A stretch of DNA of 47,011 bases. Source: Marmoricola sp. Its GTDB lineage: Bacteria > Actinomycetota > Actinomycetes > Propionibacteriales > Nocardioidaceae. The stretch lies in assembly GCA_025965315.1 (NCBI GenBank), contig JAOPXD010000166.1:1-47011 (forward strand), read 5' to 3'. This document shows, one piece after another, positions 40,578-47,011 of the stretch. The translations under genes were made by a program, and so were the position numbers. Each line of letters begins with the position of its first letter. The first letter of the stretch is position 1. Below the pieces are notes generated by a model, which had not been told where the DNA came from, did not search any database, and was given only the letters and a program-made list of their open reading frames with translations.

Positions 40578-42071
40578 ATGCCAGAAGAAGTCGGCGCCCC
40601 GCGCACCTATCTCGTCCGCACCCACGGGTGCCAGATGAACGTCCACGACTCCGAGCGACTCTCCGGTCTGCTCGAGGACGCCGGGTACGTCGCCGTGCCT
40701 GCGGACGCCCAGGCTGACGTCGTCGTCTTCAACACCTGCGCCGTCCGGGAGAACGCGGACAACAAGCTGTACGGCAACCTCGGTCAGCTCGCCGAGGTGA
40801 AGCGCGCGCACCCGGGGATGCAGATCGCGGTCGGTGGCTGCCTGGCGCAGAAGGACCGCACCACGATCACCGACAGGGCCCCCTGGGTCGACGTCGTGTT
40901 CGGGACGCACAACATCGGCTCGCTGCCGGTGCTCCTGGAACGTGCCCGCTCGCTCGAGGAGGCGCAGGTCGAGATCCTCGAGTCCCTCGACGTCTTCCCC
41001 TCGACATTGCCCACCAAGCGCGAGTCGGCGTACGCGGCGTGGGTCTCGATCTCGGTCGGCTGCAACAACACCTGCACGTTCTGCATCGTGCCGTCGCTGC
41101 GCGGGACCGAGAAGGACCGCCGCCCGGGCGAGATCCTCGCCGAGATCGAGGCGCTTGTTGCCGAGGGCGTCACCGAGGTGACGCTGCTGGGCCAGAACGT
41201 GAACACCTACGGCGTCGAGTTCGGCGACAAGCTGGCCTTTGGGAAGCTGCTCCGGTCCTGCGGCCAGATCGAGGGCCTGGAGCGGGTTCGGTTCACCTCA
41301 CCGCACCCGGCAGCGTTCACCGACGACGTGATCGAGGCGATGGCGCAGACCCCGAACGTGATGCCGCAGCTGCACATGCCGCTGCAGTCCGGGTCGGACA
41401 AGGTCCTCAAGGACATGCGCCGCTCGTACCGGCAGGAGCGCTACCTCGGCATCATCGAGCGGGTCCGCGCCGCGATGCCGCACGCCGCGATCAGCACCGA
41501 CATCATCGTCGGCTTCCCCGGCGAGACCGAGGAGGACTTCCAGGCCACCCTGGACGTCGTCCGGAAGGCGCGGTTCGCGAACGCGTACACGTTCCAGTAC
41601 TCCAAGCGCCCCGGTACGCCGGCCGCGGACCTGCCCGACCAGGTCGACCCGGCTGTCGTGACCGAGCGCTTCGTGCGGCTCGCCGACCTCGTCACCGAGG
41701 TCGCGTGGGCCGAGAACAAGGCGTTCGAGGGTCAGGTCGTCGAGCTGATGGTGGCCGAGGGCCAGGGTCGCAAGGACACCGAGACGCTGCGGCTCTCGGG
41801 CCGTGCTCCCGACTACCGGCTGGTGCACTTCACCCCGGTGGCCGCCGACGGTTCGCCGGTCGACGCACGGCCCGGCGACATGGTCGAGGTGAGGATCACC
41901 TACGCCGCCCCGCACCACCTGGTCGCGGACGGCCCGGTGCTCTCGGTACGCCGGACCCGCGCCGGGGACGCGTGGGAGAACCGCACCGCCACCAAGGCAC
42001 CTGGGGTCTCGCTGGGCCTGCCGACCGTCGGCGTACCGGCTCCGCTCGCCGACGCACCCGCCTGCAGCTGA
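40578..42071 (+). CDS. miaB: tRNA-2-methylthio-N6-isopentenyladenosine37 synthase MiaB
   Basis: 497 residues. The N-terminal cluster Cys are Cys18 (THGCQMN), Cys54 (NTCAVRE) and Cys88 (GGCLAQ). The radical-SAM CxxxCxxC is at Cys162, Cys166, Cys169 ([13 protein letters not shown]). The C-terminal TRAM domain follows at about 400-460. It adds the methylthio group to i6A37, the product of MiaA encoded downstream. TACCCT lies 9 nt before the ATG. Confidence 0.97.
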   Translation: MPEEVGAPRTYLVRTHGCQMNVHDSERLSGLLEDAGYVAVPADAQADVVVFNTCAVRENADNKLYGNLGQLAEVKRAHPGMQIAVGGCLAQKDRTTITDRAPWVDVVFGTHNIGSLPVLLERARSLEEAQVEILESLDVFPSTLPTKRESAYAAWVSISVGCNNTCTFCIVPSLRGTEKDRRPGEILAEIEALVAEGVTEVTLLGQNVNTYGVEFGDKLAFGKLLRSCGQIEGLERVRFTSPHPAAFTDDVIEAMAQTPNVMPQLHMPLQSGSDKVLKDMRRSYRQERYLGIIERVRAAMPHAAISTDIIVGFPGETEEDFQATLDVVRKARFANAYTFQYSKRPGTPAADLPDQVDPAVVTERFVRLADLVTEVAWAENKAFEGQVVELMVAEGQGRKDTETLRLSGRAPDYRLVHFTPVAADGSPVDARPGDMVEVRITYAAPHHLVADGPVLSVRRTRAGDAWENRTATKAPGVSLGLPTVGVPAPLADAPACS

Positions 42072-42083
42072 TCCGTACGACGC

Positions 42084-42320
42084 CTAACCGGAAGGCTCGC
42101 TGCTCGGATCGTCGAGGTTGGCCTCGCGGTCAGGCCCTTCGGGTTCCTTGAGCTCGTCCGGGACGTCGTCGTCGTTCATCTGCGCCGACCGCGGGACGTC
42201 CGGGGTCAGTGGCGGGATGGTGGTGTCCCCCGCGATCGCGTCGGTACCCCCGACCTCGTTCCCGGGGTCGGGATCTTCGTCGATCTGGGGCACGGGCTGG
42301 GCGCCCGGAGACGTGGTCAT
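42084..42320 (-). CDS. Small acidic hypothetical protein
   Basis: 78 residues from ATG 42320 (GGGAGA upstream). Very rich in Asp, Glu and Pro ([31 protein letters not shown]), probably disordered, with no signal peptide or known domain. It follows the antitoxin gene in the same direction. Confidence 0.55.
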   Translation of the reverse strand: MTTSPGAQPVPQIDEDPDPGNEVGGTDAIAGDTTIPPLTPDVPRSAQMNDDDVPDELKEPEGPDREANLDDPSSEPSG

Positions 42321-42374
42321 GGTCTCCCAGTGCCCGCGTAGCCGAGTTTCAATCAAGGAGCCGAGTCGCACGCC

Positions 42375-42578
42375 TCAGGCGATGTCGTCGTTCTTGCCGT
42401 CGAGCTTGTCCAGCCCGTCCTTGGCCTTGCCGATGCCGGTGTGGATCTTGTCGGTGTACTTGCCCTTGGTCTTCTTGTCGACCAGCTGGCCGGCCTTGTC
42501 GAGGCCGGAGGCGATCTGGCCGCCGTGGTCGTCCACGGCCTTGGTCAGCTTGGACTTGGCGTCGTCGAGAAATCCCAT
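42375..42578 (-). CDS. MT0933-like antitoxin (orphan)
   Basis: 67 residues with GGAGGA upstream. [20 protein letters not shown], then [17 protein letters not shown] and [16 protein letters not shown] fit the MT0933-like (Rv0909) antitoxin family. In M. tuberculosis its toxin partner is the adjacent START-like Rv0910. Here the neighbours are miaA and an acidic protein, so no partner is next to it. Confidence 0.82.
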   Translation of the reverse strand: MGFLDDAKSKLTKAVDDHGGQIASGLDKAGQLVDKKTKGKYTDKIHTGIGKAKDGLDKLDGKNDDIA

Positions 42579-42636
42579 GTCGTCCTCCGATCAGGCGGGT
42601 GCTGCCACCCGGGCTCTCATGCTCGCACGACCTTGG

Positions 42637-42642
42637 CAGACT
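42637..42642 (+). promoter_or_regulatory. Leaderless-type -10 box (CAGACT) for miaA
   Basis: CAGACT is exactly six bases before ATG 42649, as at 31893. Confidence 0.45.
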
Positions 42643-42648
42643 GACCCC

Positions 42649-43566
42649 ATGTCCCCGTTGCCGATCGTTGCCGTCGTCGGCTCGACCGCAGCCGGCAAGT
42701 CGGAGCTCGCGCTCGACCTCGCGGAGCGCCTCGGCGGTGAGATCGTGAACACCGACGCGATGCAGGTCTACCGCGGCATGGACATCGGTACGGCGAAGAT
42801 GCCGGTCTCCGAGCGCCGCGGGATCACCCACCACCTGATGGACGTGCTCGACGTGACCGAGACGGCGTCCGTGGCCGATTTCCAGGGCTGGGCGCGGGCC
42901 GTGATCGCCGACTGTCGCGCCCGCGAGGTCGTTCCCGTCCTGGTCGGTGGCTCCGCGCTCTACACCCGCGCGATCATCGACGTCTTCGACTTCCCAGGCA
43001 CCGATCCGGTGGTGCGGGCCCGCTACGAGGCCAGGCTCGCCGAGGTCGGCCCCGAAGCCCTGCACGCCGAGCTGGCGACGGTGGACCCGGTCGCAGCCAG
43101 CGGGATGTCGCCGGCGAACGGCCGTCGTACGGTGCGGGCGCTCGAGGTCGTCGCGCTCACCGGCGGCCCCTTCACGGCATCGCTCCCGGACCCGACGTAC
43201 GTCGATCGGCACACGGTCCAGGTGGGCGTCGACGTCGACCGGGTCACCCTGGACCACAGGATCGAGCAGCGCGTCGACGCGATGTGGGCGGCCGGGCTGG
43301 TCGAGGAGGTGCGCGAGCTCGCGGTCCACGGGCTGCGCGAAGGGGTCACGGCATCCCGGGCGCTCGGCTACCGCCAGGTGCTGCTGTTCCTCGACGGTCA
43401 GATCACCGAGTCCGAGGCCCGCGACCAGACCGTCTTCGGCACCCGTCGGTTCGCCCGCAGGCAGGACGGCTGGTTCCGGAAGGACCCGCGCGTCACCTGG
43501 GTCACGTACGACGACCCGGCCCGGCTCGCGCTGGCACTCTCCGCGGTGGAGGCCGCCACCCGCTGA
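42649..43566 (+). CDS. miaA: tRNA dimethylallyltransferase MiaA
   Basis: 305 residues from ATG 42649. The P-loop is GSTAAGKS (family usually GPTASGKT), then [17 protein letters not shown] with the substrate-contacting DxxQVYx[24 protein letters not shown] and [11 protein letters not shown] with [12 protein letters not shown]. It transfers dimethylallyl to A37 of tRNA. Together with miaB it makes ms2i6A37. Confidence 0.96.
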   Translation: MSPLPIVAVVGSTAAGKSELALDLAERLGGEIVNTDAMQVYRGMDIGTAKMPVSERRGITHHLMDVLDVTETASVADFQGWARAVIADCRAREVVPVLVGGSALYTRAIIDVFDFPGTDPVVRARYEARLAEVGPEALHAELATVDPVAASGMSPANGRRTVRALEVVALTGGPFTASLPDPTYVDRHTVQVGVDVDRVTLDHRIEQRVDAMWAAGLVEEVRELAVHGLREGVTASRALGYRQVLLFLDGQITESEARDQTVFGTRRFARRQDGWFRKDPRVTWVTYDDPARLALALSAVEAATR

Positions 43567-43595
43567 GCGGCTGCCGCGGGTCTTGATCCGCCGTG

Positions 43596-43601
43596 CACAA
43601 T
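43596..43601 (+). promoter_or_regulatory. Leaderless-type -10 box (CACAAT) for the aldo/keto reductase
   Basis: CACAAT ends six bases before ATG 43608. Confidence 0.4.
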
Positions 43602-43607
43602 CAGGGT

Positions 43608-44618
43608 ATGGACTTCCGATACCTCGGCAACAGCGGCCTGAAGATCTCCGAGATCACCTACGGGAACTGGATCACCCACGGATCCCAGGTCGAGAACGAC
43701 GTCGCCGGACAGTGCGTCCGGGCTGCCCTCGACGCCGGCATCACTACCTTCGACACCGCCGACGTCTATGCGAACACTGCCGCCGAGACCGTCCTCGGCG
43801 ATGCGCTGGTCGGCGAGCGTCGGGAGTCGTTGGAGATCTTCACCAAGGTCTACTGGCCGACCGGGCCCGGCGGCCCGAACGACAGCGGGCTGTCCCGCAA
43901 GCACATCCTCGAGTCGATCAACGGCTCGCTGCGACGACTCCGCACCGACTACGTCGACCTCTACCAGGCGCACCGCTACGACACCGAGACCCCGCTCGAG
44001 GAGACGATGCAGGCCTTCGCCGACGTCGTCCGGCAGGGCAAGGCGCTCTACATCGGCGTCAGTGAGTGGACCGCCGACCAGATCAAGGCCGGCGTCGCGC
44101 TGGCCGAGGACCTCAACATCCAGCTGATCTCGAGCCAGCCGCAGTACTCGATGCTGTGGCGGGTCATCGAGGGCGAGGTCGTCCCGGCGTGCGAGGAGGT
44201 CGGTGTCTCCCAGATCGTCTGGTCGCCGATCGCCCAAGGCGTTCTGACCGGCAAGTACCTGCCCGGTCAGCCGCCGCCCGCCGGCTCCCGCGCCACCGAC
44301 GAGAACGGTGGCTCGACCTTCATCCAGCGACTGATGACCGAGCCGATCCTCGAAGCGGTCCAGCGGCTCAAGCCGATCGCGGCCGAGGTCGACCTGACCC
44401 TGGCCCAGCTCGCTGTCGCGTGGGTGCTGCAGAATCCCAACGTCGCCTCCGCCCTGGTCGGTGCCTCGCGTCCCGAACAGGTCGCCGAGAACGTTAAGGC
44501 TGCCGGCGTGACCCTGCCCGAGGCGACGATGAAGCAGATCGACGAGGCTCTCGGCGACGTCGTCGTACGGGACCCGTCGCTGACGGCGCGCAGCGCCCCC
44601 GCCGGCCGCCCCAGCTGA
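43608..44618 (+). CDS. Aldo/keto reductase (voltage-gated K+ channel beta-like)
   Basis: 336 residues. MDFRYLGNSGLKIS and DAGITTFDTADVYANT carry the catalytic Asp and Tyr; Lys is in EIFTKVYW and His in YQAHRYD, so the tetrad is complete. SPIAQGVLTGKYLPG and GASRPEQVAENVKA bind NADP. It resembles the AKR6/7-type Kv-beta/YghZ group. The downstream reductase begins 5 nt after its stop, so they are an operon. Confidence 0.92.
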   Translation: MDFRYLGNSGLKISEITYGNWITHGSQVENDVAGQCVRAALDAGITTFDTADVYANTAAETVLGDALVGERRESLEIFTKVYWPTGPGGPNDSGLSRKHILESINGSLRRLRTDYVDLYQAHRYDTETPLEETMQAFADVVRQGKALYIGVSEWTADQIKAGVALAEDLNIQLISSQPQYSMLWRVIEGEVVPACEEVGVSQIVWSPIAQGVLTGKYLPGQPPPAGSRATDENGGSTFIQRLMTEPILEAVQRLKPIAAEVDLTLAQLAVAWVLQNPNVASALVGASRPEQVAENVKAAGVTLPEATMKQIDEALGDVVVRDPSLTARSAPAGRPS

Positions 44619-44623
44619 GCCCG

Positions 44624-45148
44624 GTGCTGACCCAGTACTTCACTGCGTGCAGCCTCGACGGCTTCATCGCGTCCGACCCCGAGGACGGCCTGACCTGGCT
44701 GGAGGTCTGTGACGGCGACCCCGACGGTCCGCAGGGGTACAACGCCTTCATCGCCGAGGTCGGGGCGCTGGTGATGGGCGCCACCACCTACCAGTGGGTG
44801 CTGGACCACCAAGACGGACCGTGGCCCTACGAGATCCCGGTCTGGGTCGTGACCCACCGGACGTTCCCGCAGCCGACCGGCGACGTTCGCTTCAGCAGTG
44901 CTCCGATCCCCGAGATCCATACGGCGCTGGTCGAAGCAGCTCGCGGCAGGAACGTCTGGTTGGCCGGGGGAGGGGACCTTGTCGGCCAGTTCCACGACCA
45001 CGGGCTGCTGGATGAGATCTGGGTCCAGCAGGCGCCGGTGATGCTCGGAGCTGGTGCGCCGCTGCTGCCACGCAGGATCGAGCTCGAGCAGATCGAGCTG
45101 GTCGAGAACGGCGACTTCGCCTGTCGGCGCTTGCGGGTCAAGCGCTAG
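44624..45148 (+). CDS. Dihydrofolate reductase-like (RibD C-terminal) protein
   Basis: 174 residues from GTG 44624. TQYFTACSLDGFIASDPEDGLTWL, VGALVMGATTYQWVL, VWVVTHRTFP and VWLAGGGDLVGQFHDHGLLDE are the NADPH-binding RibD_C/DHFR signatures. Actual substrate is likely a pterin or other small oxo-compound, not certain. Confidence 0.9.
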   Translation: MLTQYFTACSLDGFIASDPEDGLTWLEVCDGDPDGPQGYNAFIAEVGALVMGATTYQWVLDHQDGPWPYEIPVWVVTHRTFPQPTGDVRFSSAPIPEIHTALVEAARGRNVWLAGGGDLVGQFHDHGLLDEIWVQQAPVMLGAGAPLLPRRIELEQIELVENGDFACRRLRVKR

Positions 45149-45189
45149 AGCCGTCCGGGGGGACCAAGCGCTGGCTGGTCCTCGCGGGC

Positions 45190-45564
45190 TCAGCTTGCCT
45201 CGGGCAGGCGGCGGAGGATCTCGGCGAGTGCAGCGCCATGTTCGCTCAAGGTCTGGTCGACCGAGGCCAACGTCTGGTCGACCTGGTCGAACCTCTGCCG
45301 GACCTGGTCGAACTTCTGGTTGACCTGGTCGAACTTCTGGTTGACCTGGTCGAACCTCTGGTTGACCTGGTCGAACTTCTGGTTGACCTGGTCGAACCTC
45401 TGGTTGACCTGGTCGAACCTCTGCCGGACCTGGTCGAACCTCTGGTCGACCTGGTCGAACCTCTGCCGGACCTCGGCCGCTCGCTCCTCGATGAGGTCGT
45501 AGATGTGCACGGTCTCATTCTCCACGTGGGTGACTCTGCGGTCGAGCCCTGAGGTGACGTCCAT
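45190..45564 (-). CDS. Heptad-repeat coiled-coil protein
   Basis: 124 residues from ATG 45564; TAGCCT lies 7 nt upstream, and the frame upstream of this ATG overlaps dapF. The centre (about residues 33-95) is nine near-perfect heptads of the type (R/K)FDQV(N/R/D)Q, with the hydrophobic Phe and Val at a/d-type positions, so a long coiled coil is expected. A short head binds nothing recognisable, and the tail LSEHGAALAEILRRL is also helical. The function is unknown; a structural or oligomerisation role is likely. Confidence 0.8.
   Translation of the reverse strand: MDVTSGLDRRVTHVENETVHIYDLIEERAAEVRQRFDQVDQRFDQVRQRFDQVNQRFDQVNQKFDQVNQRFDQVNQKFDQVNQKFDQVRQRFDQVDQTLASVDQTLSEHGAALAEILRRLPEAS
45280..45468. 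repeat. Nine tandem 21-bp repeats encoding heptads
   Basis: Nine copies of GACCTGGTCGAAC(C/T)TCTG(GTT/CCG/GTC) without gaps. The first 13 bases are identical in all copies. Copies vary only at a C/T site and the last three bases. The period preserves the reading frame. Confidence 0.95.
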
Positions 45565-45645
45565 GCTGATGAGGCTAGAGAGGTCATCTCGGGGCTGCCA
45601 GAGTACGAACGACATCTGTGGAAAAGTCGCCCATCCGGCGAGCCC

Positions 45646-45651
45646 TAGACT
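45646..45651 (+). promoter_or_regulatory. Leaderless-type -10 box (TAGACT) for dapF
   Basis: TAGACT is six bases before GTG 45658. Confidence 0.45.
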
Positions 45652-45657
45652 GGGTCG

Positions 45658-46497
45658 GTGGACTACACCTTCGTCAAGGGACACGGCACCGAGAACGACT
45701 TCGTGCTGATCCCCGATGCCAACGGCAAGCACGACCTCACGACCGAACAGGCGGCGCGGCTGTGTGACCGGCGTACCGGCATCGGCGCCGACGGCGTGAT
45801 CCGGGTGGTCCGCACCGACGCGACCGAGGACCCGGCAGCGGTTGCTGCTCGTGGCGAGGCGCGCTGGTTCATGGACTACCGCAACCACGACGGGTCGCTC
45901 TCGGAGATGTGCGGCAACGGCATCCGCGTTCTTGGGCTGTACCTCGCGACCCATGCCGACGTCGACCCGCGGCTTCCGCTGAAGATCGCGACCCGTGCCG
46001 GGATCAAGGAGGTCACCTTCGACCTGCCCGAGTCAGGTGCCCCCCGGATCACTGTCGACATGGGTGCCCCGGAGGTTCTCGGCGAGACCAAGGTCAACGT
46101 GGACGCCGGCGCCTGGACGGCGACCCGGATCAGCATGGGCAACCCGCACGCGGTCGCGTTCGTAGACAACCTCGACGACGCAGGCTCGCTGGCCGTCGAG
46201 CCCGGCTACGACCACGGGCACTTCCCCGACGGCGTCAACGTCGAGTTCGTCGTACGGCGCGGTGATCAGCACGTCGCCATGCGGGTGCACGAGCGCGGTT
46301 CGGGGGAGACCCGCTCCTGCGGTACCGGTGCCTGCGCGGTGATGGTCGCCACGGCGCTGGTCGACGGTGCCGACCGCGGGACGCCGTACGTCGTGGACGT
46401 GCCCGGTGGCTCCCTGGAGATCGTCTGGACCGAGGGCAATCGGATCCTGATGACCGGCCCGGCCGTCCTCGTCGCCGAGGGTGTCACCGACCTCTGA
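45658..46497 (+). CDS. dapF: Diaminopimelate epimerase DapF
   Basis: 279 residues from GTG 45658. The two catalytic cysteines are Cys85 (SEMCGNGIRV) and Cys221 (GETRSCGTGACA). FVKGHGTENDFVLIPD is the actinobacterial form of the N-terminal signature. It converts LL- to meso-diaminopimelate for lysine and peptidoglycan synthesis. The following gene starts on its stop (TGATG). Confidence 0.96.
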   Translation: MDYTFVKGHGTENDFVLIPDANGKHDLTTEQAARLCDRRTGIGADGVIRVVRTDATEDPAAVAARGEARWFMDYRNHDGSLSEMCGNGIRVLGLYLATHADVDPRLPLKIATRAGIKEVTFDLPESGAPRITVDMGAPEVLGETKVNVDAGAWTATRISMGNPHAVAFVDNLDDAGSLAVEPGYDHGHFPDGVNVEFVVRRGDQHVAMRVHERGSGETRSCGTGACAVMVATALVDGADRGTPYVVDVPGGSLEIVWTEGNRILMTGPAVLVAEGVTDL

Positions 46498-47011
46498 TGA
46501 GGGCCGCGATCGAGGTCACCGAGGCCGAGCGATCCGCTCCGCGTCCCGGTGACGAGGTCGTTGCTCCCGCTGACGCCGTGATGGATCGCGGAGTCAGCCT
46601 CGACGCAGCGCCCGAGGTGGTCTGGCCATGGCTGGTGCAGCTCGGCAAGCGGCGTTCGGGCTGGTACCTGACCCGCAACGTCGAAAGGTTCGTGCCGGCG
46701 AAGAACCGCGCCATCCGGGTCATCGACCCGCAGTGGCAGGCCCTCAAGGTCGGAGACGTCGTCCCCGACTGGGGCGGCAAGCACGAGACCTTCGAGGTGC
46801 TCGCCATCGAACCCGGTCGCTCGATCGTCTACGGCTCCCAGCGGGGCAGGACCAAGCTGACCTGGACAATCGCCCTCGAACCCGAGGGAGTCGGCACCCG
46901 GATCTTCTTCCGGCTGCGGCTCGCGCCGATCAAGCGGAAGTGGGTCGCGACCTCGATCGGCGAGTTCCTGGATGCCTGGACGATCGCCTGGATGGCCGAC
47001 GGCCTCCGCGA
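46497..47011 (+). CDS. SRPBCC/START-like protein, truncated by the window edge
   Basis: 171 residues are visible, with no stop before the edge. ATG 46497 overlaps the dapF stop. DRGVSLDAAPEVVWPWLVQLG, then RSGWYLTRN, VGDVVPDWGG, FEVLAIEPGRSIVYGS and a beta-strand region GVGTRIFFRLRLA fit the SRPBCC (polyketide cyclase/START-like) fold. Ligand unknown. Confidence 0.72.
   Translation, partial: MRAAIEVTEAERSAPRPGDEVVAPADAVMDRGVSLDAAPEVVWPWLVQLGKRRSGWYLTRNVERFVPAKNRAIRVIDPQWQALKVGDVVPDWGGKHETFEVLAIEPGRSIVYGSQRGRTKLTWTIALEPEGVGTRIFFRLRLAPIKRKWVATSIGEFLDAWTIAWMADGLR

Noticed and set aside
45280-45468. Possible CRISPR array
   Set aside because: The 21-bp units are contiguous without unique spacers and encode protein heptads.
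1-47011. tRNA, rRNA, prophage or IS elements
   Set aside because: No cloverleaf-like sequence, rRNA motif, integrase, transposase or phage structural gene was recognised; visual reading cannot exclude a small non-coding RNA.

Overview
The window is about 47 kb of dense, high-GC DNA from an actinobacterium, most likely Nocardioides or a close relative in the Nocardioidaceae. The evidence is an actinobacterial LexA box in front of recA, the DUF3046-recA-recX order, an adjacent lhr-nei pair as in mycobacteria, PspC-type LiaFSR-like signalling, frequent GTG starts, TGATG/GTGA/ATGA stop-start overlaps, and many genes whose -10 hexamer lies 6-7 nt before the start codon (leaderless type). The genus is inferred. 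I saw no tRNA, rRNA, CRISPR array, insertion sequence or prophage.

Layout. 1-600: tail of a GH2-type glycosidase and a small PspC membrane protein. 607-4815: a minus-strand operon of two acyl-CoA dehydrogenases flanking an MpaB-like oxygenase, divergent from a MerR-type regulator with dyad motifs between them. 4819-8704: a cell-envelope stress module, with a minus-strand operon (PspC-toastrack protein, small membrane protein, small PspC protein) divergent from a PspC-fused histidine kinase and its NarL-type regulator. 8826-15127: an unknown protein, then nei and lhr (DNA repair).

15416-27642 is the most unusual region. It is a Pst-type ABC transporter in which pstC-pstA and pstB are separated by about 9 kb encoding six exported or membrane proteins. 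These are a membrane-anchored PstS-like protein, a 922-residue anchored PstS-like protein, a sortase-fold protein that lacks all three catalytic residues, a secreted third PstS-like protein, a membrane-tethered protein, and a secreted protein that carries the same N-terminal domain followed by three Ig-like domains. The phosphate-binding signatures of the PstS-like proteins are altered. I infer a cell-surface assembly built on a Pst transporter.

27762-31328: a DrrAB-like ABC-2 exporter with two permeases and an anchored protein of unknown function. 31315-35955: GNAT, DinB-like, DUF3046, MFS, recA and recX. 35959-40539: small enzymes and secreted proteins, with dispersed hairpin repeats. 40578-47011: miaB, an orphan MT0933-like antitoxin, miaA, an aldo/keto reductase, a RibD/DHFR-like reductase, a heptad-repeat coiled-coil protein encoded by nine 21-bp tandem repeats, dapF, and a truncated SRPBCC-like gene at the right edge.
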